Shown: in pieces, positions 50,830 to 59,665 of the stretch
How the letters are laid out: every line of letters starts with the position of its first letter
Numbering within the stretch: the first letter of the stretch is position 1
Assembly (NCBI RefSeq): GCF_002420705.1
Contig: NZ_DIIM01000004.1
Coordinates: forward strand, 54,987-118,986
Direction: 5' to 3'
DNA length: 64,000 bases
Source of the DNA: Sphingobacterium sp. UBA5670
GTDB lineage: Bacteria > Bacteroidota > Bacteroidia > Sphingobacteriales > Sphingobacteriaceae
The notes under the pieces: generated by a model
Told to the model about the DNA's origin: nothing
The model's database searches: none
The model's input: only the letters and a program-made list of their open reading frames with translations
Made by a program: the position numbers and the translations under genes

Positions 50830-51027
50830 CGCTCTAGTTATCTTTTAAGCCAAAAATAGCCAATGATTTAGCACAACCAGTTAACGCAATTCATCCATTA
50901 CTTTACATCATTATATTTGATCTCATTATCTTTAAATTGATAAATCTTGTCAGCAAAAAGAGATGGACAATCGTGGATCATCCATGCCCTTTTATCTGAA
51001 ACACCTATAACACCTATTTTAATTTAA

Positions 51028-52668
51028 CTATTCTGCGATACAGCGGATTGGAGCTCCAGTTGTTTTAGCAAAAAAATCGGGATCAGATGGCACTCCGCCA
51101 TATAGCGTTACTGAATTCTCATAAAACCCAAACATCACCTGATCGTTAGTTTTTGTTGACGCGCTCCAATAATTGCCACTTCCGCCGCGCCAGTACAGAA
51201 TCCCTTGTTTTGCATTACGGTATCCATTAGCTGGAAAGGTGAGCTTAACATTGCTATTCGTTTTACTGGTCAATACTTTAGCAGCTCCGATTGTATTTTG
51301 TGTTCCAGAAGTTGCCCAGGTCCCTGTATTGCTATCATCTGTATTGTCCATTAATTTCTGGAATTCAGCTTTTAAAGGCACTCTGTATCCAGTAGGACAA
51401 GGATCATTCGCTGTTTTGATAGGGCTGGTTTCGGTACCTGAGTTCCAGGAACCATCTGCGGCGGCTGTCGTGTTCCATCCCGAAATTGCACCGGGGGCCG
51501 TATTGACCGTTGCCACAACCGCTTTCCTTCCAAATTGGTAATAATTTCCATTTAGATCTGTCGTAGAAGGAGATTTGTCAGGATCCGTTGCTGTATTGGC
51601 GCCAAGATTGTGACGCATCCAAACTAAGCCACCGATCCTTGCCGCAGATTGCCCCTGTTGTGTCAAATAGATATCATTCGGCGTAACGGTTAATTTTAGG
51701 TTATATTTGATTCCTGGGCTAATGGCAAGACCTGTAATACCCGGCAAATTAGTTTTTGTAACCGAACCGATTTGGATGGAAGAAATTTTAAAGGAAGCGT
51801 CGGTTGTACTGCCATTGATGATAGTGGGACTGCCAGTAACGACAGCAGTGTTCAGTCCGGAAAATGAGGAGATCTCAACGTCACTTGCAGCTCCGGTCTT
51901 TGTGATGCTCCCATTGGCCAACTGAATATCTGCTGTAGGATAATGGGAATCAAAACCTGCATTTATAGCACCTATCATGTAACCCGTTGCTGATGCGTCA
52001 ACACTCGCGGTTATCTGGCTAAACTTATGCTGCAGATTGATTCCCAGATAATTGTCCTGATCCGCGGCGATCTCCATAACTTTCTGAAAGTACATAAAAT
52101 CTGAACTCCCCTGGATGCTACTCAGATGTGCCGTAGATAACGTCTTTGCCGAATTATCCGTAAATTCAATCGTCGGCAGGTCCGTATTACTGTTAATTGA
52201 ATAGGCAACAAAGGTATACGTCTGTCCACCATTAAGTTTTAATTCTTCGGCATTGGCTTCAGATCCGCGCACATAATCGCGCTCGCTGATGTAAGTTCCA
52301 CCAGAATTAAAAACGGCAACTTTATATTTCACTCCAGCTGCCAGATCATTTTCTTCAACTGCCGCTCTAGTCGTAGCCTTGAGCTGAGCTACCGCCTGCG
52401 TTACCGGGCTCAGTTCCATTAAAAGTGTCAGGTCATCATTGAAGCGAAGCGTCCTCCGTTGAACGGATAAGGGAGAACTGTTTACCTGATTAGACATTTT
52501 CTTTCCATCCCCCAGTGTACCGGCCCCTGAATAGCTGCTGCCCTGAAGTTCGATCCTAACCTTCGCTAAGCTGCCGACCGAAATGTCATCCTTTTTTGAA
52601 TTACACGACAGCAGAAACAAAAATGAAACGATCAGCGGTACAGAAACAAATTTTGATTTATTTTCCAT
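51028..52668 (-). CDS. Fimbrillin-like lipoprotein with FISUMP C-terminus (copy B)
   Basis: 546 residues. Lipobox LLSC (Cys22). N-terminal fimbrillin-type features: AAGVKYKVAVFNSGGTYISE, GGQTYTFVAYSINSNTDLP and LGINLQHKFSQITASVD. The C-terminal 200 residues are a good FISUMP domain: GGLVWMRHNLGANT, NGNYYQFGRK, NDPCPTGYRVPLKAEFQKLM, GNYWSAST, and APIRCIAE at the end. Probably surface-exposed and perhaps polymer-forming or adhesive. The 78-residue GIAAGS peptide gene lies 31 bp upstream. Paralogous in organisation, and more distantly in sequence, to copy A. Confidence 0.82.
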   Translation of the reverse strand: MENKSKFVSVPLIVSFLFLLSCNSKKDDISVGSLAKVRIELQGSSYSGAGTLGDGKKMSNQVNSSPLSVQRRTLRFNDDLTLLMELSPVTQAVAQLKATTRAAVEENDLAAGVKYKVAVFNSGGTYISERDYVRGSEANAEELKLNGGQTYTFVAYSINSNTDLPTIEFTDNSAKTLSTAHLSSIQGSSDFMYFQKVMEIAADQDNYLGINLQHKFSQITASVDASATGYMIGAINAGFDSHYPTADIQLANGSITKTGAASDVEISSFSGLNTAVVTGSPTIINGSTTDASFKISSIQIGSVTKTNLPGITGLAISPGIKYNLKLTVTPNDIYLTQQGQSAARIGGLVWMRHNLGANTATDPDKSPSTTDLNGNYYQFGRKAVVATVNTAPGAISGWNTTAAADGSWNSGTETSPIKTANDPCPTGYRVPLKAEFQKLMDNTDDSNTGTWATSGTQNTIGAAKVLTSKTNSNVKLTFPANGYRNAKQGILYWRGGSGNYWSASTKTNDQVMFGFYENSVTLYGGVPSDPDFFAKTTGAPIRCIAE

Positions 52669-52699
52669 GATTTAATAGTCTTAATTAACAAATAATTGG

Positions 52700-52936
52700 C
52701 TACCATTGCATTTCTGCATTTTTATCGTCATCAGCATTCCAGTTGGACTTCACTTCATCGTTTGTTGTTCCCGGTGAAGCCGTTCCAGATCCGGCAGCGA
52801 TGCCGCTTTCCATCTCCAAAACCCAAGAATCTACTGTTGGGGTACGATAAATCCGCTTTCCCCTGACATTTTCTTCTTTCAGTTTTGACTGATTTAGCGC
52901 TAACTGTTTAAGATTAATTTGCCTTTCCATATTCAT
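52700..52936 (-). CDS. 78-residue GIAAGS peptide (copy B)
   Basis: 78 residues (76 if the second ATG, two codons on, is used). A Lys/Gln-rich N-terminus, then KRIYRTPTVDSWVLEMESG with IAAGSGTASPG and an acidic tail (SNWNADDDKNAEMQW). Aligns with peptide A as Y-x-x-P-x-(I/V)-x(5-7)-E-x-x-GIAAGS. It is the first gene of an operon with lipoprotein B, and is divergent from AraC B across a 480-bp gap. Confidence 0.72.
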   Translation of the reverse strand: MNMERQINLKQLALNQSKLKEENVRGKRIYRTPTVDSWVLEMESGIAAGSGTASPGTTNDEVKSNWNADDDKNAEMQW

Positions 52937-53416
52937 GTTATTTAAAGTGTAAAAAATTCAACTCAGTTCGGTCTGGGGAATTCTAAAACAACCTATGGAA
53001 CTTTAAACTTTGATGAAATACTTGACCAGGTTCAAAACCAGCTTCCCCTATCCTAATTTTATGTTTATGAATATTAGTATTTATTTAGCTAAAGTTAAAG
53101 GCAACTTTCGTTGATTGCAATAGCTTTCGCTTACCGTAATTATGCATTCACTTTACTTAATTATCATTTCTATTTCTTTTTTATCGATTTAAAAATTACA
53201 TAACCCAATTTGTCTTTTTTGAGAAATTCCAAGAATCGCTTTCCAAAATCAGTAATACGCTTTCTATAATTATTTATTTGTTTAAACATATTTTGAAGAA
53301 CGCTTAAAATCACGTTAATTAGAGAAAGTGGTCAGTTTGTTCGAACAACGCCTTGCTAATCCATTATGATCAGCATAAAAATGAAAAGAATTAAAAATCA
53401 TCAAAGGGGATTAAAA
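52937..53416. other. Divergent control region between peptide B and AraC B
   Basis: 480 bp of very AT-rich sequence. I see no gene and no clean TAnnTTTG box. In-frame ATGs at 53366 and 53381 could extend AraC B upstream, but the extension is basic and not shared with its paralogue. The length suits binding of AraC dimers and divergent promoters. Confidence 0.4.
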
Positions 53417-54313
53417 ATGACAAAGAAAAATCATCTACATGAACATTTTGAGGATGTTCAGCAGAAAATGAGAATCAAAGAGGAAATGCTTTATTTTCAG
53501 GTTAGCCACCGCTCATATCGGGAAGATCCAATTGGATTGGACTTCTTTTCTTTTCTGCTTTTTGAAAAAGCAACAGGCACACATACAATCGATGGAGTCA
53601 CCCATCAATTAAATGACCAGCAACTACACATTATTTTTCCGGGCCAATTCCATAGGTGGGATATGCAAGCTGACGGTAAAATACATGTCCTTTTTTTATC
53701 GGCAAGATTATTTAAAACTTTTGAACATCTATTTATCTGTCCCATAGAATACTATAAGCGCTATCCGGTGATGAAGCTTTCGCCAAGGATATTTAAAGAA
53801 CTCCTTCACGAATTTACGGGTATAGATGCCGAATTTAAAGAGGAAAGAAGACTAAACGAAATTGCATTCTTAAAATTTAAAATCGTTTCCCTCATTTACA
53901 ATAGGGAAATCCTAGAAAAATTAGGCCCAGAGGCTGAATCTGTCCACAAGCCCATCATGCAACGTTTCCTTCTCTTGTTACAGACAAATATCTATGAGCG
54001 TAAAACGGCGCAATATTATGCGAATAAACTCGGAGTATCGGCAAATTATTTAAACCAGCTTTGCCACAGACATCTAAATAAAAGTGCTAATGCCATAATT
54101 ACACGAGAAACGCTAAAATTGATTACCTACGACCTGGTCACTGGTAAAAAATCAATAAAACAACTGACCGTGGATTTAAAATTTACTGATCTTGCGGGGT
54201 TTTCAAATTATTTTAAACGGCATATGGGCATGTCGCCCAATCATTATATTGAACAGTTAAGGATACAGGAATCTGAAGTTCACATTTCATTGAATTATTT
54301 AATAAAAAAATAA
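53417..54313 (+). CDS. AraC-family transcriptional regulator (copy B)
   Basis: 298 residues from the ATG at 53417, which lies after an AAAGGGG ribosome-binding-like stretch and aligns with the start of copy A. Sensor domain REDPIGLDFFSFLLFEKATG and LHIIFPGQFHRWDMQ; HTH pair YANKLGVSANYLNQLCHRHL and IKQLTVDLKFTDLAGFSNYF; closing YFKRHMGMSPNHY. Shares long identical blocks with copy A across its whole length, so the two arose by duplication. Divergent from peptide B and convergent with the M60-like gene. Confidence 0.9.
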   Translation: MTKKNHLHEHFEDVQQKMRIKEEMLYFQVSHRSYREDPIGLDFFSFLLFEKATGTHTIDGVTHQLNDQQLHIIFPGQFHRWDMQADGKIHVLFLSARLFKTFEHLFICPIEYYKRYPVMKLSPRIFKELLHEFTGIDAEFKEERRLNEIAFLKFKIVSLIYNREILEKLGPEAESVHKPIMQRFLLLLQTNIYERKTAQYYANKLGVSANYLNQLCHRHLNKSANAIITRETLKLITYDLVTGKKSIKQLTVDLKFTDLAGFSNYFKRHMGMSPNHYIEQLRIQESEVHISLNYLIKK

Positions 54314-54422
54314 AATCGTATTCTTGCCGTCTTCTGCCCAACAGTTGATGGCTTTTTTATAAAAAAATGGCGCAATAACTAAATATCAATCAAATTCTTA
54401 AAGTATTGTGAGGGTACGAAAT

Positions 54423-54456
54423 AAAAAAGGCACGAAGAAATTCGTGCCTAATTTTT
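54423..54456. terminator. Bidirectional terminator
   Basis: AGGCACGAA / TTCGTGCCT with GAAA tetraloop, flanked by AAAAAA on one side and ATTTTT on the other. Between convergent AraC B and the M60-like gene. Confidence 0.9.
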
Positions 54457-54486
54457 GGAATGCCGGTTAAAAGTGATCTCCAAAAA

Positions 54487-55827
54487 CTAATCTCTTAATA
54501 GCGTAAGATCCTGCGAAGGCACCGGTAAATTCAGGTTGGCAATTTCTGTATAGACCGATGCGTCCACTTTGAATCCCCATTTAACAAAAAAATCCGATAA
54601 GTCCTTTTGGGTAATCTGACAGGCCGAAAGCATAAAATAACGCATTTTTTCTCCATCGTTAGCCAGTGAAGGTCTATTTTCACGGGTCGATTTACTCAAA
54701 TTTATATACAGATTATCCCCAAACGCCATCCATAACTGATGGAACATAATGAGCTTCAAATCGTTATCGCCAGCATTGAAATTTCGATCAGCTACATTTT
54801 TTTGAAAGTAAGTATCCAATTTGGGCCATGAGTTGTTGGCCTTCACACGGCTGATTGGCAGACCAAATCCACGCTCACTAGCCATCGAGTAAACGTTTAC
54901 TGTAGTTTCAGTCAAGTTTCCCCAAGTCCAAGCTTTTTGTTGGTATGTATGTCCTATTTCATGCCAGATTCCCCAGCCGTTGGTATTGGAAAGGTACTTG
55001 GGCTGCAGCATCCTGTAGGATAGTGCCTCGGTATAGTAAATCGAAATTCCTGCAGCCATATATCCGCCAGATGCCGAGTCTCTAACGGTAATCAGATGCT
55101 TATTGTAAGGAACTGCATGCACCCCACTTGATCCACTCAGTCCACTAATATAATTTGAGAAGCCGATAATAGAATCCAGTCTGTTCACAATAAGCTGCTG
55201 ATCTTCATTCTTATAAAGAACAGCTTCGTCCATATTGGCTACCATGATTGTATGATCTGACGAGAACATCACATCTGGAGCACTATTCTTAAGTGAGTCC
55301 AAAGTGGCAATCCATTGGCTATGCGTGGTTTTTCCTTTCTCAAAATAAGGTACGGGAATAAAACCATTGCCGAAGGTAATTTCAATTTCACCGGTGGCCG
55401 TATAATTATTTGCCGTGTAGATGACATACACCAAACCGCCATACTGATCGGCAGTAAAGGTCTGAGTGCCGTCCTGAAGATTAAAATACTGCCTGACAGG
55501 CCGAATGTTATCCCTAAAAGGAGTTCCTATCGCCAATCGTGGTACAATATTGCCTGAATTGATCTTGACATTTAGGGTTATGCTACTGTTTGGCGCAACA
55601 TAAAATCCGGTTGCTTGCATTTCATTGTGGGTTCCCTGAAACTGCATACGGTCTGATTCTGTGCTCGCTGAAGGGGTAATGTGATAGGTTTGGGTAGAAT
55701 CTGCAATTGCCAATTTAATTACTGGAACTTTAGGCGTACCAGGCAACATCCAGCCGCCATCTTTTCGACAGGATGAAAATAGTACAAAAAGAGCCATCGC
55801 AATGAGATAAAAAATGTTCTTTTTCAT
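54487..55827 (-). CDS. M60-like (enhancin/mucinase type) metallopeptidase lipoprotein
   Basis: 446 residues. Lipobox SSC (Cys20). A beta-sandwich region (about 40-160) precedes the M60-like domain. The zinc motif is HEIGH (289-293) with the downstream glutamate Glu307 in NLTETTVN, fitting the gluzincin pattern HExxHx(8,28)E. Other features are GGYMAAGISIYYTEAL and MFHQLWMAFGDNLY. M60-like enzymes cleave O-glycosylated mucin-type proteins, so with the fucosidase it points to host-glycoprotein use. The bipartite operator-like element is 102 bp upstream. Confidence 0.88.
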   Translation of the reverse strand: MKKNIFYLIAMALFVLFSSCRKDGGWMLPGTPKVPVIKLAIADSTQTYHITPSASTESDRMQFQGTHNEMQATGFYVAPNSSITLNVKINSGNIVPRLAIGTPFRDNIRPVRQYFNLQDGTQTFTADQYGGLVYVIYTANNYTATGEIEITFGNGFIPVPYFEKGKTTHSQWIATLDSLKNSAPDVMFSSDHTIMVANMDEAVLYKNEDQQLIVNRLDSIIGFSNYISGLSGSSGVHAVPYNKHLITVRDSASGGYMAAGISIYYTEALSYRMLQPKYLSNTNGWGIWHEIGHTYQQKAWTWGNLTETTVNVYSMASERGFGLPISRVKANNSWPKLDTYFQKNVADRNFNAGDNDLKLIMFHQLWMAFGDNLYINLSKSTRENRPSLANDGEKMRYFMLSACQITQKDLSDFFVKWGFKVDASVYTEIANLNLPVPSQDLTLLRD

Positions 55828-55928
55828 TAGTTTTAAATTTAAGTTTATGACTTGAGTAAATAATGTTCTATAGAACCCGTTTATAATTATTTACTGAATA
55901 TAAGGGAAAAATATCGCTACAGTTTTCC

Positions 55929-55963
55929 GCAAACGATTGCACTATTAACGAAAACGTTATAGT
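55929..55963. promoter_or_regulatory. Bipartite operator-like element, M60 copy
   Basis: Left half GCAAACGATTGCAC (55929-55942), right half TAACGAAAACGTTA (55946-55959) with perfect TAACG/CGTTA arms around AAAA. It is in the same orientation relative to the gene as the fucosidase copy, with 29 of 35 bases identical. Confidence 0.65.
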
Positions 55964-56281
55964 TAATAATATTTGTTAAAAAATGGTTTTATTCGATAAA
56001 ATTAATCTATTGCAACTAAAATTAAGAACAATTGAAATAAAAAGGAATTTAAATGAAATTTTAGCTTAAATAGTTTCTTCATCTACTCTTGCATCAGGAT
56101 CTAAAATCAACTGGTCATTGACGGAAGAAAAAATAACCACACAAGTATAATGTGGCTTGCTCTGCAACCTGACCAACGCAGTATCGAATCACAACTGGCA
56201 ACAATATGATGGCAAAATAAAAAAAGAAAATACACAAAGCGGCCGAACTTACCTTCATGGAGAACAAAGGTTTGAAAACAG
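55964..56281. other. Gap between the M60-like gene and tRNA-Leu
   Basis: About 320 bp. The plus strand around 56090-56280 reads fairly open with codon-like composition (for example NWSLTEEKITTQV, then a stop) but has no start and no recognisable family; it may be decayed coding sequence. Confidence 0.3.
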
Positions 56282-56319
56282 AAAAACCGAATCGAGAACT
56301 AAATTAGTACTCAATTCGG
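56282..56319 (-). terminator. Intrinsic terminator of tRNA-Leu
   Basis: On the minus strand CCGAATTGAG and CTCGATTCGG pair with one mismatch, followed by TTTTT. Six bases after the tRNA end. Confidence 0.8.
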
Positions 56320-56324
56320 CTTAG

Positions 56325-56404
56325 TACCCGGAGCCGGAGTCGAACCGGCACGGTTTCCCACTGGTGTTTGAGACCAGCGCGTCTACCAATTCCGCCATCC
56401 GGGC
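56325..56404 (-). tRNA. tRNA-Leu (CAA anticodon)
   Basis: 80 nt without encoded CCA. Acceptor GCCCGGA / TCCGGGT with discriminator A, D-arm GGCGGAATTGGTAGACGC, anticodon stem CTGGT/ACCAG with loop CTCAAAC (anticodon CAA, reads UUG), and T-arm CCGGTTCGACTCCGG. The class II variable arm is short. It has its own promoter and terminator. Confidence 0.95.
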
Positions 56405-56423
56405 ATATCCGTTTGGGATGATG

Positions 56424-56453
56424 CAAAAGTAAGGAAAGTTTTTATTATTCCAA
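56424..56453 (-). promoter_or_regulatory. tRNA-Leu promoter
   Basis: On the minus strand TTG (56451-56453, within TTTG) and TACTTTTG (56424-56431) are separated by 19 bp, the same geometry as at tRNA-Ser. Confidence 0.78.
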
Positions 56454-56580
56454 ATCATCCTAACGAGCATTTTTAAAACTCACTGAAAATGAATAAGAAA
56501 ATTTTAAAAAAACTTTTCACTGCCCTAGCAGTGGATTGAAAACGGCCTTTTTTACTTATTTTTAATCAGTAAATAATCAA

Positions 56581-57540
56581 ATGATCATGGAAAAAGTAAA
56601 ACTCGGAAACAGTGAAATTGAATTCAAGCCACTTGTCTTTGGTGGAAACGTATTTGGCTGGACCGTCGATGAGAAGCAGTCTTTCGCCCTATTAGATGCT
56701 TTTATTGATATGGGATTCAGCCTTATTGATACATCCAACAACTATTCGCACTGGGTACCGGGACACAGCGGATCTGAATCAGAAACAATCATTGGCAAAT
56801 GGATCAGCCAAAGAGATATTCGCGATAAAGTTCAGATCGCCACAAAAGTCGGTGGGCGCCGAGCAGATAATAGTAAACCTAATCTGAAAAAAGAGTATAT
56901 TATTAAATCTGTGGAAGACTCACTCTTGCGACTGAATGTTGACACAATCGATCTTTATCAATCTCATCACGATGATCTGACAACCGGAATCGATGAAACA
57001 CTGGAAGCTTATCATCACCTGATCCAAACTGGGAAAATAAAATGGATTGCTGCATCAAATCTAAGTCCAGAGCGAATTTCGGCATCTCTCCGTATTGCCG
57101 AACAACACAATTTACCCTCTTACATCGCTATCCAGCCGGAATACAACCTTTACGACCGAACGAAATATGAAGAACAGTATGAACAATTGGCCCTTGACAA
57201 TCACCTGGGTGTAATCAGCTATTATTCACTCGCAAGTGGCTTCCTCTCGGGTAAATACCGCTCTTTGGATGATATAAAAGAGGTGAAGCGTTACGATGCA
57301 TTAAAAGACAGATTCAATTACCGCGGTCTACGTATTTTAGATGTCTTGGCTGAAACAGCGCATAGCCAACAAGCAAGCATGTCAGCCATTGCCTTAGCCT
57401 GGATTTTAAATAGACCTTCGGTTACAGCTCCTATTGTAAGTGCAACCAGTATCCAGCAGCTAGAAGAACTCAGCAGAGCTGTCGAAATCAAGTTAACACC
57501 TGAAGAGTGTTATCTATTGGACAAAGCAAGCGCCTACTAA
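56581..57540 (+). CDS. Aldo/keto reductase
   Basis: 319 residues. AKR barrel with LIDTSNNYSHW (Asp and Tyr of the tetrad), QIATKVGG (Lys), DLYQSHHDD (His), and the NADPH-binding end LAWILNRPSVTAPIVSATSI. Substrate unknown. The ATG at 56581 is followed by a second at 56587; either may be used. Ends at a 17-bp-stem terminator. Confidence 0.9.
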   Translation: MIMEKVKLGNSEIEFKPLVFGGNVFGWTVDEKQSFALLDAFIDMGFSLIDTSNNYSHWVPGHSGSESETIIGKWISQRDIRDKVQIATKVGGRRADNSKPNLKKEYIIKSVEDSLLRLNVDTIDLYQSHHDDLTTGIDETLEAYHHLIQTGKIKWIAASNLSPERISASLRIAEQHNLPSYIAIQPEYNLYDRTKYEEQYEQLALDNHLGVISYYSLASGFLSGKYRSLDDIKEVKRYDALKDRFNYRGLRILDVLAETAHSQQASMSAIALAWILNRPSVTAPIVSATSIQQLEELSRAVEIKLTPEECYLLDKASAY

Positions 57541-57708
57541 AGTATCAACAAGAAAAACACAATATAACAAACTGAAAATAAACCAATCAAACACAAGTAA
57601 ACCGCGCAACCAAATAATATTTGGCCATGCAGCATAGATGAGAGCATATCATCTTAAAAAATGAAAATATATTGCTTACATAAAACACGCAAAACCTTGT
57701 TTATCAAA

Positions 57709-57755
57709 AACAAAAAATGTCATACAAAATATTATTTCGTATGACATTTTTTGTT
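57709..57755. terminator. Strong bidirectional terminator
   Basis: AACAAAAAATGTCATAC and GTATGACATTTTTTGTT are perfect 17-bp arms around a 13-base loop, with A and T runs inside the stem. It lies between the convergent aldo/keto reductase and coaD genes. The other 160 bp of the gap show nothing. Confidence 0.88.
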
Positions 57756-57785
57756 AAATCCGCGATCTTGCTTTACTAATCTGGC

Positions 57786-58262
57786 TTATCTACTTTTTTC
57801 ATTCAACAACGACAGAATAGCAACAGGCACCATTGCACTGATATCCCCTCCATTAAACCACACATCTCTAACAATGGAAGAAGAAATATGAGCCGTTCCA
57901 GATCTACTCATCAAAAAATAGCTTTCTACCTCGTTATTGAGCAACAGATTATTTTGAGCAATGGCGTTTTCAAATTCAAAATCATTGGTATTGCGGAGCC
58001 CTCGTAATATAAAACGCGCTTTAACCTGCTTGCAGAAATCCACTGTTAGGCCTTTATATTTAAGCACCTCAACCCTACTTACGTCGTTAAAAACACGGCT
58101 AATTGAATCTACCCGTTCGTCGTGATCTAACATTCCTTTTTTATTGGCGTTATAGCCCACTGCAATAATAACTTTATCAAATAGCGGCATTGCTCTTTCA
58201 ACAAGATCTTGATGAGCCAATGTAAAGGGATCAAAAGAGCCCGGAAAAACAGCAATTTTCAT
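57786..58262 (-). CDS. coaD: Phosphopantetheine adenylyltransferase
   Basis: 158 residues. Nucleotidyltransferase start AVFPGSFDPFTLAHQDLVER; the (T/H)xGH motif reads TLAH. Then FILRGLRNTNDFEFE and the C-terminal SSSIVRD. It makes dephospho-CoA from 4'-phosphopantetheine and ATP. Starts one base after rsmD ends; last gene of the DUF3822-rsmD-coaD operon. Confidence 0.95.
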   Translation of the reverse strand: MKIAVFPGSFDPFTLAHQDLVERAMPLFDKVIIAVGYNANKKGMLDHDERVDSISRVFNDVSRVEVLKYKGLTVDFCKQVKARFILRGLRNTNDFEFENAIAQNNLLLNNEVESYFLMSRSGTAHISSSIVRDVWFNGGDISAMVPVAILSLLNEKSR

Positions 58263-58263
58263 A

Positions 58264-58803
58264 TTAGATAGTCTTAGCGTAAAAGGAAAATGATGAATAC
58301 CCGTATTTTCTAATTTCTATAAAATTTGGATGATCTTCCATCTGTCTTGTTGACGGATGCTCAACAACAAGGAGCCCATGTTCATGCAACAATTCCTGTT
58401 CAAAAATTAATTTTGGTAATTGTGGCAATTTAGGAATATCATAAGGTGGATCTGCAAAAATAAAATCGTAAGTATTCTTACAACTGGCAATGAACTTAAA
58501 CACATCGGCTTTCCTTGCTTTAATCCGCGCCAATTTCATCTTCTCTGCCGTATCATTGATGTATTGCACACATTTGAAATGAAGGTCTATCGCATCTACA
58601 TGCTCCACATCCCGCGATGCGAGCTCAAAACTAATATTTCCTGTTCCTGCAAAAAGATCCAGACACTTTAAACTATCAAAATCCAGTCGGTTCTGTAAAA
58701 TATTAAACAGCGCTTCCTTAGCGATATCCGTGGTTGGTCTCACAGGTAAATTGGTTGGTGGGTTCAGCCTTAAACCACCTAAACGACCTCCGATTATTCG
58801 CAT
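58264..58803 (-). CDS. rsmD: 16S rRNA (guanine966-N2)-methyltransferase
   Basis: 179 residues. RIIGGRLGGLRL start, PTTDIAKEALFNIL, SAM site LDLFAGTGNISFELAS and catalytic FADPPYD. It methylates G966 of 16S rRNA. Overlaps the DUF3822 gene by 10 bp and coaD follows after one base, a common bacterial pairing. Confidence 0.93.
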   Translation of the reverse strand: MRIIGGRLGGLRLNPPTNLPVRPTTDIAKEALFNILQNRLDFDSLKCLDLFAGTGNISFELASRDVEHVDAIDLHFKCVQYINDTAEKMKLARIKARKADVFKFIASCKNTYDFIFADPPYDIPKLPQLPKLIFEQELLHEHGLLVVEHPSTRQMEDHPNFIEIRKYGYSSFSFYAKTI

Positions 58804-59591
58804 AGTATAGAATCAAATAATACGTTATACGGCGTCAAATTTGACTCGATCTCGCTATCCGCCAACACAACTTTGGTTTTCAAATCCAATATTTCGATAT
58901 CACCAGCATAAGTAGAGATACGTTTATAATAGGATTCATTTGGAATTTCTCCTGAAAGGAGCACCTTATTGATGGAGTCCCCTAGATTGAATTGCGTTAA
59001 AATATTTAGTACATAGTAGCTAATATCATCTAGATTATGAATTTCAAAACTATTATAGAGCTGAAAAACCCCGTTTTTAAAAAGATAAAAATCAACTGTA
59101 TTTTCAGCTACAAAGTGGAGCCCCAACACACTGCCTCTAATGGATACACGCTCCTGTGCGCGATCAAGCACAACTGCGAATTCGGGAAGTATAACAGCGT
59201 CAGGAAACAACCGCTTCCACCTATTTAATAAAAGTCCATCAAACTGGTATACAGCAACTAAATTAAGATTATCTAAAGAATAGCTAAATGTATTTTCAAG
59301 ATCAGTTGTACCTAAAAACTGTAGGTAATCGCTCACATGTTCGCTCAGAAAAAATTCTTTTGGAATAAACGTAAAAGTTTGATGCGGTATCACAACGCGA
59401 ACAAATCGAAATGGAAGGCTCATAATTCGTGTGGCATCCAAAATGGGCTCTTCTGACGGATACTCGATCAAAATCGGTGCAACCGACTTTTTATCAACCA
59501 CTGCCAAGACATCCTTCTGAAAGCCAGCCTTGACCAAAAGATTGTACTCCGGTAAATAATGAATATTAAATTGTTTTGAAATATAATTCAT
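58794..59591 (-). CDS. DUF3822 family protein
   Basis: 265 residues, soluble. The pattern resembles an actin-like ATPase fold degenerate in sequence: LLVKAGFQKDVLAVVDKKS, NLVAVYQFDGLLLNRWKRLF, VLGLHFVAENTVDFYLFKNG, and DSINKVLLSGEIPNES. Bacteroidota-specific DUF3822, usually located next to rsmD and coaD as here; its function is unknown. First gene of the operon, with a promoter at 59625-59655. Confidence 0.82.
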   Translation of the reverse strand: MNYISKQFNIHYLPEYNLLVKAGFQKDVLAVVDKKSVAPILIEYPSEEPILDATRIMSLPFRFVRVVIPHQTFTFIPKEFFLSEHVSDYLQFLGTTDLENTFSYSLDNLNLVAVYQFDGLLLNRWKRLFPDAVILPEFAVVLDRAQERVSIRGSVLGLHFVAENTVDFYLFKNGVFQLYNSFEIHNLDDISYYVLNILTQFNLGDSINKVLLSGEIPNESYYKRISTYAGDIEILDLKTKVVLADSEIESNLTPYNVLFDSILCE

Positions 59592-59624
59592 TCGCTGAAT
59601 TGTAAAAATTAAAACTTCTTAGAG

Positions 59625-59655
59625 CAAAAATAGCTTTTTCTAGAGGATAAGACAA
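59625..59655 (-). promoter_or_regulatory. Promoter of the DUF3822-rsmD-coaD operon
   Basis: On the minus strand TTG (59653-59655) is followed after 20 bp by TATTTTTG (59625-59632), a perfect TAnnTTTG. About 30 bp before the DUF3822 ATG. Confidence 0.65.
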
Positions 59656-59665
59656 ACCTTTTAAA

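Noticed and set aside
51173..51541. 122-codon frame opposite the FISUMP domain of lipoprotein B
   Set aside because: Shadow of a conserved domain on the other strand.
45747..55827. Polysaccharide utilisation locus of Sus type
   Set aside because: No SusC or SusD gene is present anywhere in the block; enzymes and lipoproteins alone do not make a PUL.
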